Assembly: GCF_003611035.1 (NCBI RefSeq)
Contig: NZ_CP030033.1
Location: 2,480,001-2,544,000, forward strand
Source: Cryobacterium soli
GTDB taxonomy: Bacteria > Actinomycetota > Actinomycetes > Actinomycetales > Microbacteriaceae
DNA: 64,000 bases
Reading direction: 5' to 3'
Each line of letters opens with the position of its first letter. Position 1 is the stretch's first letter. The notes under the pieces were generated by a model. It was not told the DNA's origin, did no database searches, and was given only the letters and a program-made list of their open reading frames with translations. Below, one piece after another: positions 52,512 to 60,590 of this stretch. Made by a program: the position numbers and the translations under genes.

Positions 52512-53020
52512 AGGTCGCCGGCTTCGTCGGCTTCGTCGGCTTCGTCGGCTTTGTCGGCTTTGTCGGCCTCGTCTGTGTCGTCGGTCTCCGCGGGCAGGTG
52601 CACGTCGGTGATGGTGACGTTCACCTCGGTGACGTGCAGGCCCACGAGGCTTTCGATGGCCTCGATGATGGCGGTGCGGGCGTCTTCGGCGACCTGCTGC
52701 AGCGGTGCGGGGTACGTGGCGACGAGGGTGACGTCGACGGCGACCTGGCCCTCGCCCACGTCCACGCTGACGCCCTGCGTGTGGTCGGTGCTCTTGATCG
52801 CGTCACGGATGGCGCCGAGCGCGCGGGCTGCGCCGCCCCCGAGAGCGTGCAGACCGGCCACATCGCGCAGAGCCAGTCCGGCGATCTTGGCGACGACCGC
52901 GTCGTTGATCACGGTCTTGCCGCGCGACTCGCCGCTCGGGGTGACGGTGGGAGCGCTGGTGCCATCGGGAAGAATCGGGGTGGAGCCGTGGACGGTGCTG
53001 TCCGGGGTGAGGTTCGTCAT
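52508..53020 (-). CDS. Asp23/Gls24 family envelope stress protein
   Basis: A 170-residue protein. Residues 1-30 are low complexity; the Asp23 domain follows: GKTVINDAVVAKIAGLALRDV, VSVDVGEGQVAVDVTLVATY and VGLHVTEVNVTITDVHLP. The last 25 residues are an acidic ADE/ADK repeat (DEADKADKADEADEADEA) encoded by a 9-bp tandem DNA repeat, so length may vary between strains. Asp23 proteins coat the inner membrane under alkaline or wall stress in Firmicutes. AGGAGC lies before the ATG. First gene of a five-gene operon, divergent from an ECF sigma factor. Confidence 0.9.
   Translation of the reverse strand: MTNLTPDSTVHGSTPILPDGTSAPTVTPSGESRGKTVINDAVVAKIAGLALRDVAGLHALGGGAARALGAIRDAIKSTDHTQGVSVDVGEGQVAVDVTLVATYPAPLQQVAEDARTAIIEAIESLVGLHVTEVNVTITDVHLPAETDDTDEADKADKADEADEADEAGDL
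52513..52565. repeat. 9-bp tandem repeat in the Asp23 gene
   Basis: Five to six copies of a GCTTCGTCG/GCTTTGTCG unit at the 3-prime end of the gene, reading Ala-Asp-Glu/Lys on the minus strand. Confidence 0.8.
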
Positions 53021-53165
53021 GAGTCGTGCTCCTGTGTCGGTGGTTCGGAGAAAGCGGTGCGGCCTGTGGGATGCCCAGTTAGCCACTATGCTGCACGCAG
53101 CGGTGCCGTCGGGTGATTTTTTCTCCCCGAAACTCATTGATACTGTTCAGACGCATCTCGCGGAC

Positions 53166-53180
53166 TGTTCGTCACGAACA
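53166..53180. promoter_or_regulatory. Palindromic operator candidate between asp23 and sigma-factor genes
   Basis: TGTTCGTCACGAACA is a perfect 7-1-7 inverted repeat in the divergent intergenic region, 46 nt before the sigma gene. It is placed to control either direction. Confidence 0.5.
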
Positions 53181-53226
53181 TCGAGTATTTGCCACGAGAG
53201 CGGGCTTGAGTAGAGAGAGGTCTCCG

Positions 53227-53799
53227 GTGACAACCACGGGGTCAGATGAGCGGTCGCCACTCGGCGACGCCACCGACGCGATCCTCGCCGCACGTGCAGC
53301 CGACGGTGACGTGCGAGCGTTCGAGGTGATTGTGCGACGGCACGGGCCGTTGATGCGTGCCTACGCCACCCGTATTTTGGGTTCCACCAGCGATTCCGAT
53401 GACGTGGTGCAGGAGACCTTCATCACGGCGTGGGAGCGCCTGCCCGAGCTGCAGGACCCCGCGGCGACGAAGGCGTGGCTCATGCGGATCACCAGTCGAA
53501 AGGCGATCGACCGCATCCGTTCACGACGCCAGGATCAGCCCCTGGCGGACTGGGACGTTGCCGCGCCAGAATCAGAATCTCCCCACCATCAGGCCGAAGC
53601 TGCGTCACAAAGGGAGCGGCTCACACGTGCACTCGATACTCTGAGCGAAGCGCAGCGACAATGCTGGACTTTGCGGGAGATCGGCGGGCATAGTTACGCC
53701 GAAATCGCCGAAGAGCTTGACGTGCCGCCGTCCACGGTGCGGGGACTCCTCGCCCGGGCCAGGCAGAAGCTCATGCAAGAGATGGAGGAATGGCGATGA
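53227..53799 (+). CDS. ECF RNA polymerase sigma factor
   Basis: A 190-residue ECF sigma factor. Region 2 (RHGPLMRAYATRILGSTSDS, DDVVQETFITAWERL) covers about residues 35-85, and region 4 (LSEAQRQCWTLREIGGHSYA, EIAEELDVPPSTVRGLLARA) covers 125-185. There is no extra C-terminal domain. GAGAGAGG lies 6 nt before GTG 53227, far inside a longer open frame. The stop overlaps the next gene by ATGA, where an anti-sigma factor would be expected. It is divergent from the Asp23 operon, which is its likeliest target. Confidence 0.92.
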   Translation: MTTTGSDERSPLGDATDAILAARAADGDVRAFEVIVRRHGPLMRAYATRILGSTSDSDDVVQETFITAWERLPELQDPAATKAWLMRITSRKAIDRIRSRRQDQPLADWDVAAPESESPHHQAEAASQRERLTRALDTLSEAQRQCWTLREIGGHSYAEIAEELDVPPSTVRGLLARARQKLMQEMEEWR

Positions 53800-54389
53800 C
53801 ACTCCCTCACGACGACGCGAGCCGCGACCTCATCGCCCACCTCAGCGACTACCTCGACCGCGGAGAGACCCCGCCGGACGACTTCCTCAGCGAGGCCCCC
53901 GAGCACCGGATCGCCTACGACGCGCTCAGCCGCTTCCGCGCCCTCGCCGGCAACATCCTGGCCCAAGACGTCTCGGCCGAACCGGCCAGGGACGACAGCT
54001 GGGTGACCGGAATCCTCAACAACATCCACCGGGAAGCCCGAGCCGGGCGCACCATCCCGGTGTCGCACCCGTCACCGAAGGCCACCCTCAGCCTCACCGA
54101 AGGAGCCGTCAGAGGCCTGATCCGCTCTGCAGGCGACGGTGTTGCCGGCACCTTCATCGGCAAGTGCCGGCTCGAGGGCGACGTGGCGACCCCGGGCAGC
54201 CCGGTCACCGTCAACGTCGAGGCCAGCGTGTTCTGGGGCGAGCGGATGCCGCAGACGGCACAGCGGTTGCGCGACGCCATCACGACGTCGCTGTTGCACC
54301 ACACCGAGCTGAACATCGTGGCCGTGAACGTGACGATCACGGATGTGCACCTGCGCCGGAACGCCAAGCCGGAGGAGTCCGGCAGCTGA
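53796..54389 (+). CDS. Putative anti-sigma / Asp23 fusion protein
   Basis: A 197-residue protein in the anti-sigma position. Residues 1-60 are helical (DLIAHLSDYLDRGETPPDDFL, then HRIAYDALSRFRALAGNI), like a short anti-sigma or zinc-finger-type N-terminus but without the HxxxCxxC ligands. From about 90 on it is an Asp23/Gls24 domain (KCRLEGDVATPGSPVTVNVE, TELNIVAVNVTITDVHLR) close to that of the 52508-53020 protein. ATG 53796, in the ATGA overlap and 7 nt after GGAGG, is favoured over ATG 53790. No membrane span. It may link Asp23 assembly to sigma activity. Confidence 0.72.
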   Translation: MTLPHDDASRDLIAHLSDYLDRGETPPDDFLSEAPEHRIAYDALSRFRALAGNILAQDVSAEPARDDSWVTGILNNIHREARAGRTIPVSHPSPKATLSLTEGAVRGLIRSAGDGVAGTFIGKCRLEGDVATPGSPVTVNVEASVFWGERMPQTAQRLRDAITTSLLHHTELNIVAVNVTITDVHLRRNAKPEESGS

Positions 54390-54418
54390 CGGTGCGCCGG
54401 GAGTAGCGGGGCCGCGCT

Positions 54419-54444
54419 GGGTCTCGACAGGTTCGACCGACGGG
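54419..54444. repeat. Possible REP-like intergenic element
   Basis: GTCTCGACAGGTTCGACCGAC lies within this stretch (shown here shortened to its core GTCTCGACAGGTTCGACC). I recall similar short palindromic elements scattered in Microbacteriaceae genomes; only one copy is visible here. Confidence 0.3.
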
Positions 54445-54479
54445 CGGGGTGCGCTCGACGGGCGGCCTCCGTGCGCCCC

Positions 54480-54485
54480 TAAGGT
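54480..54485 (+). promoter_or_regulatory. -10 element, leaderless transcript of the transporter gene
   Basis: TAAGGT ends 6 nt before ATG 54492; no ribosome binding site is present. Confidence 0.55.
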
Positions 54486-54491
54486 GGGACG

Positions 54492-55514
54492 ATGACGGGG
54501 ATCGTGCAGCGGCTGGAGCGCCGGCAGGTGGCGCTGTACCTGGCCGCCATCGCCGCCGGGGCGCTCGCCGGGTGGCTGTTTCCGACCGTCGCGCCGGTGT
54601 TCGCCGCCATGATCACCCCGGCGCTCGGGCTGCTGCTGTTCGCCACCTTCCTGGGCGTTCCGCTGGTGGACGTGGGACGGTCCGTGCGCGACCTGCGCTT
54701 CCTCGGCGCCGTGCTCGTGCTGAACTTCGCGATCGTGCCGGTCGTGGCGTTCGCTCTGACCCGGGTGATCGCCGGCGACCGCGCACTGCTGCTCGGCGCA
54801 CTGCTCGTGCTCCTCACCCCGTGTGTGGACTACGTGATCGTGTTCACCGGCCTTGCCGGGGGTGCCCGGGACCGGCTGCTGGCCGCGACACCACTGCTGA
54901 TGCTGCTGCAGATCCTGCTGCTTCCGGTCTACCTGCTGCTCTTCGCCGGGCCGTCGGCCACGGCGCTGATCGAGGTGGGCCCGTTCATCGAGGCGTTCCT
55001 GCTGCTCATCGTGCTGCCCCTGGTCGCCGCCGCGCTGGTGCAGGCGGGTTCCCGGATGCCGCGCACCGCCCGTGCCGCGCGCGCCACGGAGTCACTCATG
55101 AGCGCGCTCATGGTGCCGCTGATGATGCTCACCCTCGCCGTGGTCGTCGGTTCGCAGGTCTCCGCCGTGGGCGCCCAGGCGGCGGCCTTGGCGGGACTGG
55201 TGCCGGTCTACCTGGCCTTCCTTGTCGTCATGGTGGCCGTCGGGGTGCTCGCGGCCCGGGTCTGGCGCCTCGACGCCCCGGCGGCCCGCGCCCTGGTGTT
55301 CAGCGGTGCCACCCGCAACTCCCTGGTCGTGCTGCCGATGGCTCTCGCGCTGCCGGCCTCGCTGCAGCTCGCCCCGCTGGCCGTGGTGACCCAGACCCTC
55401 GTCGAACTGCTGGGCATGGTGATCCTGGTGCGGCTGGTGCCCCGGTTGGTGCCCGGCCGGGGCCCCGGACGCCCGTCTACCCGGCCAGCGGATCGGCCAG
55501 GATCAGCTCGCTGA
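54492..55514 (+). CDS. Arsenite/bile-acid:Na+ symporter family (SBF/ACR3-like) transporter
   Basis: A 340-residue protein with about ten hydrophobic segments of the BART superfamily. Visible: AGWLFPTVAPVFAAMITPAL, LLFATFLGVPLVD, VLNFAIVPVVAFAL, TPCVDYVIVFTGLAGG (the TPC-xxYV motif that holds the substrate-binding Cys of ACR3-type arsenite pumps) and SGATRNSLVVLPMALALP. The Cys suggests arsenite export, but no arsR or arsC lies beside it, so a Na+-coupled organic anion symporter remains possible. Its last 13 codons overlap the end of the convergent glucosidase gene. Confidence 0.85.
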   Translation: MTGIVQRLERRQVALYLAAIAAGALAGWLFPTVAPVFAAMITPALGLLLFATFLGVPLVDVGRSVRDLRFLGAVLVLNFAIVPVVAFALTRVIAGDRALLLGALLVLLTPCVDYVIVFTGLAGGARDRLLAATPLLMLLQILLLPVYLLLFAGPSATALIEVGPFIEAFLLLIVLPLVAAALVQAGSRMPRTARAARATESLMSALMVPLMMLTLAVVVGSQVSAVGAQAAALAGLVPVYLAFLVVMVAVGVLAARVWRLDAPAARALVFSGATRNSLVVLPMALALPASLQLAPLAVVTQTLVELLGMVILVRLVPRLVPGRGPGRPSTRPADRPGSAR

Positions 55515-57909
55515 GCGCACCCAGCAGGTCAGGTGCCAGGTCCATGGTCTGCAACTGGCCGATCAGGAGCGCGGGGTGTGCCGACAAGGTGATGGTCTCG
55601 AGGATCCGCGCCTTGAGGTCGTATTCGATTTGCGCATCCGTCAGCAGGGTGCGGGCGCGGCCCGGCACGTCGGTGCCGGCAACCACCAGGCCGTCGGCGA
55701 ATCGCACGACCAGCCCGGCTGCGGAGGCGACGTCGGGCACCCGCACCGTGAGGGTGCGGGTGGCTTCGGCGTACTCCGTGCGATAGTCCGCCGGATGCCC
55801 GCCGACCGTCACCGAGATCGCGTCGGTCGGCGCCACCCCGACGAAGTCCAGGCTGAAGTCCCGAGTCGGCGGCACGCAGCGCCGGTTGCCCGTGGTGGGG
55901 GCGATCGTGAAGGTGCCACCGGTGACGGTCATCGCGGTGCGTGCCCAGGCGGACTCCACGACTAGGCTGCCGCCGCCATCGTCTTCGAGAAGGTCGAAGG
56001 AGCCGTCCGCTCCGGGGAAGATCCGCACCTGCAGGCGGGCGGGTGTCTCGGTGGTGTTGCCGACGTCCTCCGCGGGAACCAGCGGCACGATCGCCCCGGC
56101 CCTGGCCAGCACCGGGATTGACTCCAGGCCGCGGTAGAGGTGCAGCTCGCGGCCGCCGCGGTAGCGGAGACCCGTGAAGAAGTCGATCCAGGTGCCCTCG
56201 GGAAGCCAGGCCAGTACCCGGCCGACGCCCACGGCGCTGTTCAGCGGTTGCGTGATCGGGCACACCATGAGCTGGGTGCCGAAGAGGTACTGGTTGGGGG
56301 CCCGGTACGCCCCGGCTTCCTCGGGGTAGTCGTAGTAGACCGGCTGCACGAGCGGCAGCGCGTACCCGCTGGCCAGGTAGTTCATCGAGTACAGGTACGG
56401 CACGAGCTGGTGGCGCAGCCGGAGATGGTTGCTCATCACCTCGGCGGCGGCGGCGCGGAAGTTCCACGGTTCCTTCCCGCTGAACGGGTTTCCCTGGCTG
56501 TGCAGCCGCATGATCGGCGAGAACACACCGAACTGGGTCCAGCGCACGGCCAGGTCGTCGTCCTTGATCCCGCCCATGTGGCCGCCGATGTCGTGGCTCC
56601 ACCACCCGTAACCCACGTTCGCCGCGGTGGCGGTGAAGTAGGGCTGGAAGTCCAGGCTCTCCCAGCTGACGATGGTGTCCCCGGAGAAGCCGACCGGGTA
56701 GCGGTGGCTGCCCAGCCCGGCGTACCGGGAGAAGGTGAGCGGTCGGGCGCCGGCACGGGCGCTGTCGAGGAAGTGGAAGTGGTTGAGCATCCAGAGCGGG
56801 TCGAGTCCCACGACCTTGGAGTGCGGTCCGGACTGCCAGTCCAGCCACCAGAAGTCCACGCCGCGTTCCTCGAGCGGGTGGTGCAGGCACTCGAAGTAGG
56901 CCGAGAGGAACGCCGGATCGGCGATGTCGAAGACGATGGGGTCCTCGTTCTCCGCGTCGACGCCGAGACGTCGGGCCATGGACGCGTAGGCATCCTCGTG
57001 GGCCTGCACGCCGTCGGCCGGGTGCACGTTGAGGGTGAGTTTCAGGCCGCGCTCGTGCAGCCACGCCATGAAGTCGTCGGGGTCGGGGAAGAGCTCGGTG
57101 TTCCAGCTGTAGCCGGTCCAGCCGCTTCCGTACTTCGGGTCGATGTCGACCCGGTGCCAGTCCATGTCCACGACGGCCACCGAGAAGGGTAACTTCTCGC
57201 GCTCGAACCGTTCGAAGAGTTCCCTGTAGTCGGCGTCGGAGTAGCGGTGGAACCGGCTCCACCAGTTGCCGAGAGCGAATCGGGGCAGCAGCGGGGTGGG
57301 CCCGGTGAGCGCGTAGAAGTCGGCGAGGCAGTCGCGGTAGCTGCGCCCGTAGCCGAAGAAGTATAGGTCGGTGCCGGTGCCGGAGCGGGGCTCGAGCCAT
57401 CCGGCGTCATCGAAGACCAGGGAGGCGCTGTCGTCGACGACGGAGAACCCGTGCCGGCTCATCAGGCCCGGCTGCAGCGGAACCGCGCCGTCGATGTCGT
57501 CGAGGGTGCGCGCCGTGCCGCCGAGGTCGGCCGCCGGTTCCCCGAACCGCCACAGGCTCTTGTGGTCGCTGAGCTTGCCGGTGACCTGCACGCTCAGGCC
57601 GTTGGGGGAGAACGGCTTCTTGTCGTAGGCGAGCTGCAGGTGGGCGGTGATGATCTGCAGGTGGGTGCCGTGGTCGACGACCCGGAACTGCGGCAGCGGG
57701 AATTCGCGCGAGAGCACGAGCTGGCTGGCGCGGTCCTCGAACCGGTTGTCGACGCTGTACTCCATGCGGATCAGGCGCGAGGTGAGCACCGTGAACCTGT
57801 AGTTGGGGCCGGTGACGACGGCGGCCGGATACGCCTGGGGCGCGACGGGGAGGGTGGGGCGAACGACGGATGCCGGGGCGAGGTCGGGGGAGGTGGAGCT
57901 GTGGGTCAT
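55477..57909 (-). CDS. Glycoside hydrolase family 31 alpha-glucosidase
   Basis: An 810-residue GH31 enzyme, probably cytoplasmic as no signal peptide is seen. An N-terminal beta-sandwich (about 1-190, with YFFGYGRSYRDCLADF) precedes the TIM barrel: FALGNWWSRFHRYSDADY, VAVVDMDWHRVDID, the nucleophile Asp in VDFWWLDWQSG and the acid/base Asp in GFSGDTIVSWESL. C-terminal beta domains follow. It should split alpha-glucosidic bonds in imported maltodextrins. Last gene of malE-malF-malG-GH31. AGAAGGA lies upstream of the ATG. The end overlaps the convergent transporter gene. Confidence 0.93.
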   Translation of the reverse strand: MTHSSTSPDLAPASVVRPTLPVAPQAYPAAVVTGPNYRFTVLTSRLIRMEYSVDNRFEDRASQLVLSREFPLPQFRVVDHGTHLQIITAHLQLAYDKKPFSPNGLSVQVTGKLSDHKSLWRFGEPAADLGGTARTLDDIDGAVPLQPGLMSRHGFSVVDDSASLVFDDAGWLEPRSGTGTDLYFFGYGRSYRDCLADFYALTGPTPLLPRFALGNWWSRFHRYSDADYRELFERFEREKLPFSVAVVDMDWHRVDIDPKYGSGWTGYSWNTELFPDPDDFMAWLHERGLKLTLNVHPADGVQAHEDAYASMARRLGVDAENEDPIVFDIADPAFLSAYFECLHHPLEERGVDFWWLDWQSGPHSKVVGLDPLWMLNHFHFLDSARAGARPLTFSRYAGLGSHRYPVGFSGDTIVSWESLDFQPYFTATAANVGYGWWSHDIGGHMGGIKDDDLAVRWTQFGVFSPIMRLHSQGNPFSGKEPWNFRAAAAEVMSNHLRLRHQLVPYLYSMNYLASGYALPLVQPVYYDYPEEAGAYRAPNQYLFGTQLMVCPITQPLNSAVGVGRVLAWLPEGTWIDFFTGLRYRGGRELHLYRGLESIPVLARAGAIVPLVPAEDVGNTTETPARLQVRIFPGADGSFDLLEDDGGGSLVVESAWARTAMTVTGGTFTIAPTTGNRRCVPPTRDFSLDFVGVAPTDAISVTVGGHPADYRTEYAEATRTLTVRVPDVASAAGLVVRFADGLVVAGTDVPGRARTLLTDAQIEYDLKARILETITLSAHPALLIGQLQTMDLAPDLLGALSELILADPLAG

Positions 57910-57975
57910 GGGAGAACAAGTCCTTCTTTGGAAGAGTGGGCGGGCGGGCGGGCGGCGCGGGCGGGCGGGGTCTGG

Positions 57976-58917
57976 TCAGCCCTTGACCGACCCGTCGGTG
58001 AGCCCGCCGACCAGGTATTTCTGTAGGCCGAGGTACACGATGAGCACGGGCATCGAGGCCAGTAGCGCGCCGGCGCTGAAGACGCCGAAGTTGGCGTTTC
58101 GCTGACCCTGGATGAGCCCGTAGAGGCCCACGGCGAGGGTCTTCGCATCGGAACTGGTGAGGAACACCGATGCGAGCATGATCTCGCTGTACGTGGCCAC
58201 GAAGGTGAGCAGCGCCACGGTCGCGAGGATCGGCTTGACCAGGGGCAGCACGATGAGGAAGAACGTCTGCGCGTGCGAGGCGCCGTCGATGCGGGCCGCC
58301 TCGTCGAGCTCGCGCGGCACGGTGTCGTAGTAGCCCTTCAGGAGCCAGACGTTGCCGCCGAGCACCCCGCCGAGGTACGCCAGCACCAGGCCGAGGGACG
58401 CGTTCAGCCCGAAGGCCGGGAAGATGCCGCCGATCTCCACGAACATCAGGTACAGCGCGATGAGCGCCAGCAGCGACGGGAACATCTGCAACAGAAGCAG
58501 TCCGACCAGGAACTGGTAGCGGCCGCGGAACCTCAGCCGCGAGAACGCGAACGCCGCCGCGGCGGAGATCAGCACGGTGACGACAGTGGCCGTGAGGGTG
58601 ACGAGGATCGAGTTGAAGAACCACGCCCCGAACTGGATCTCCGGGTTGTTGAACAGGTCGCTGAAGTTCTGCAGCGACGCGCTCGTGGGCACCACCGAGG
58701 TGCTCTGCAGGGTGCCCAGAGGGTTGAGGGCCGCAGAGACGATGAACAGAACCGGGAACAGCGCGAACGCCAGGGCCAACAGGGCCACGAGGTAGCGCCA
58801 TCCGGTTCGCTGCCACCAGGATCCCTGGATGCCGGCGGCGAACCGCCCGCCGCGACGGGGCGGGCGGGCCGCGGCGGTCTCGGCCGGGACTGCGGGGGCG
58901 AGGGGCGTGATCGTCAT
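57976..58917 (-). CDS. malG: Maltose/maltodextrin ABC transporter permease MalG
   Basis: A 313-residue permease with six hydrophobic segments after a Pro/Arg-rich N-terminus. Visible: NPLGTLQSTSVVPTS, FSRLRFRGRYQFLVGLLLLQ, and the EAA loop YYDTVPRELDEAARIDGASHA that docks the ATPase. The C-terminus ends LQKYLVGGLTDGSVKG, the standard MalG end. ATG is in an ATGA overlap with malF. With MalF it forms the membrane channel; 66 nt separate it from the GH31 gene. Confidence 0.95.
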   Translation of the reverse strand: MTITPLAPAVPAETAAARPPRRGGRFAAGIQGSWWQRTGWRYLVALLALAFALFPVLFIVSAALNPLGTLQSTSVVPTSASLQNFSDLFNNPEIQFGAWFFNSILVTLTATVVTVLISAAAAFAFSRLRFRGRYQFLVGLLLLQMFPSLLALIALYLMFVEIGGIFPAFGLNASLGLVLAYLGGVLGGNVWLLKGYYDTVPRELDEAARIDGASHAQTFFLIVLPLVKPILATVALLTFVATYSEIMLASVFLTSSDAKTLAVGLYGLIQGQRNANFGVFSAGALLASMPVLIVYLGLQKYLVGGLTDGSVKG

Positions 58918-60524
58918 GAGTTGACCTCCTCGAGGGCAAGCGCTCGTTTGAACGTGGAGATCGACAGGATCGCCACGATGATGAAGATGAAGATCGAGAT
59001 CGCCGCGGCGAAGCCGAACTGGGAGCCGCCGTCGCCGAAGGCGAGCCGGTAGGTGTAGCTGATCAGCAGGTCGGTCGCGCCGGCCGACGGGTTGTCCGCC
59101 GGGAAGGGCCCGCCCTCTGTGAGCAGGAAGATCAGGGTGAAGTTGTTGAAGTTGAACGCGAAGGACGCCACCAGCATCGGCGCGATCGCCGTCATCAGCA
59201 TCGGCAGGGTGATGGAGCGGAAGACCCGGAACGGGGATGCGCCGTCGACGATGGCCGCCTCGGTGAGGTTCGCCGGCATCGACTGCAGCGCTCCGGTGCA
59301 GATCAGGAACATGTAGGGGAAACCGAGCCAGAGGTTGGTGACCAGCAGGGCCGCCTTGGCCCACCAGATGTCGCCGAGCCAGTTGATGTCAAGGCCGGTG
59401 AGGTTGTTGATCAGGCCGAAGTCCTTGTTGTACATGCTCGCCCAGACCAGCGCGGTGATGAAGCCGGGCAGGGCGTAGGGCAGCAGGAGCAGGGAGCGGG
59501 TGAGCCGTTGGCCGATCATCTTGCGGTTGAGCACGATGGCCAGCAGTAACCCGAGCCCGAAGGTGCTCAGCACCGACAGGCCGGCGAAGGCGATGTTCCA
59601 GATCAGGATGCCGATGAAGCTGTTGCGCACGGTGTCGTTGGTGAGCACCTTGGCGAAGTTGTCGAGGCCGACGAATTGCTTCCAGCCCGGTGCGAGCGTG
59701 GCGCCGCCGTCTTCCGGAACCCAGCTGGCGTTGTCGGCGACGTAGACGGTGCCGTCGGTGCTGTCGATGATGGTGTCGCTCGCGGCGTCGTACCGGTACT
59801 GCACGGTGCCGGAGAAGGCCTCGGACAGGCCGATCTTCTTGACCGCCTCGTCTCGGTCGAGGGGCACGCTGAAGGTGTCGAATTCGCGGGAGCGGTCGTT
59901 GATCTGCACCCCGGTGAGCAGGCTGTAGCCGTCGGCGGCGCTGACCTTGCCGTTGTCGATGGTGACGCTCGAGTCGGGCACCGGGGCGATGCCGCTCTCG
60001 TCGCCCTGCAGCACGCTGCCGTCGGCGGCTACGAGGAGGTAGACGAAGGGGGCGGTGTCCGGGTCGGCGCCCTCCGGCACAGCGATGCTGAGCGCGTACC
60101 GTTCGGCGTCGGCGCGCTCGACGATCGGGCCGTCCACCGTGATGGCCTCGATCGACTCCTCCTTGGAGATGGTGTGACCGTCGGAGGCGTTGGTGAACGA
60201 GGTGTAGAAGGTGTACAGAACCGGGTAGATCTGGAACATCAGCATCAGCAGGATGCCCGGGATCAGGTATTTGAGCGGGATGGCCCGCCGGGTGGCATAG
60301 GTGCCGATGACGGCAAGGGTGGCGGCCACCACGATGGCGCTCGCCCACCACTGTTCGTTGGCGATCGTGATGGAGAGGGCTTGGATGGCGACGGCCAGCA
60401 CGATGGCCAGCATGAGGTAGCGGATCACCACGCCGAGACCACCGTTGCCGGCGCGGAGCCGCGGTGGGCGGGATGTCGGTGCCGACGTGCCGGCGGGCTC
60501 GGGGCGTTTCTGCAGGACGGTCAT
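58914..60524 (-). CDS. malF: Maltose/maltodextrin ABC transporter permease MalF
   Basis: A 536-residue permease. Three hydrophobic segments are followed by a periplasm-side domain of about 200 residues (P2-like, from HTISKEESIEAITVDG to DNFAKVLTND) that contacts the binding protein, then the core ABC membrane domain with the EAA loop SMPANLTEAAIVDGASPFRV. The long P2 loop is typical of maltose-type transporters. Its ATG at 60524 has GAAGGGG upstream. A large hairpin separates it from malE. No transporter ATPase gene is in the operon. Confidence 0.94.
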   Translation of the reverse strand: MTVLQKRPEPAGTSAPTSRPPRLRAGNGGLGVVIRYLMLAIVLAVAIQALSITIANEQWWASAIVVAATLAVIGTYATRRAIPLKYLIPGILLMLMFQIYPVLYTFYTSFTNASDGHTISKEESIEAITVDGPIVERADAERYALSIAVPEGADPDTAPFVYLLVAADGSVLQGDESGIAPVPDSSVTIDNGKVSAADGYSLLTGVQINDRSREFDTFSVPLDRDEAVKKIGLSEAFSGTVQYRYDAASDTIIDSTDGTVYVADNASWVPEDGGATLAPGWKQFVGLDNFAKVLTNDTVRNSFIGILIWNIAFAGLSVLSTFGLGLLLAIVLNRKMIGQRLTRSLLLLPYALPGFITALVWASMYNKDFGLINNLTGLDINWLGDIWWAKAALLVTNLWLGFPYMFLICTGALQSMPANLTEAAIVDGASPFRVFRSITLPMLMTAIAPMLVASFAFNFNNFTLIFLLTEGGPFPADNPSAGATDLLISYTYRLAFGDGGSQFGFAAAISIFIFIIVAILSISTFKRALALEEVNS

Positions 60525-60550
60525 GATGCTGGCCCCTTCGCGGCCGGGCA

Positions 60551-60579
60551 GCGGTGCGGGCTCGGGGAGCCCGCACCGC
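60551..60579 (-). terminator. Hairpin between malE and malF
   Basis: A perfect 13-bp GC-rich stem (60551-60563 with 60567-60579, loop GGG) just after the malE stop codon, with no T tract. Such hairpins in mal operons attenuate or protect the upstream message, so the binding protein is made in excess of the channel. Confidence 0.7.
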
Positions 60580-60590
60580 ACGCGGTGGAC

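Noticed and set aside
53166..53180. LexA box between asp23 and the sigma factor
   Set aside because: The actinobacterial LexA site has GAAC-N4-GTTC order; this palindrome has GTTC then GAAC.
55529..57400. Long Arg/Pro-rich reading frame inside the GH31 gene, and similar long frames opposite murJ, dnaB, pntB, the E2 gene and malF
   Set aside because: Composition is that of high-GC shadow frames (runs of Arg, Pro, Ala, Gly), with no motifs, and a recognised gene covers the same DNA.
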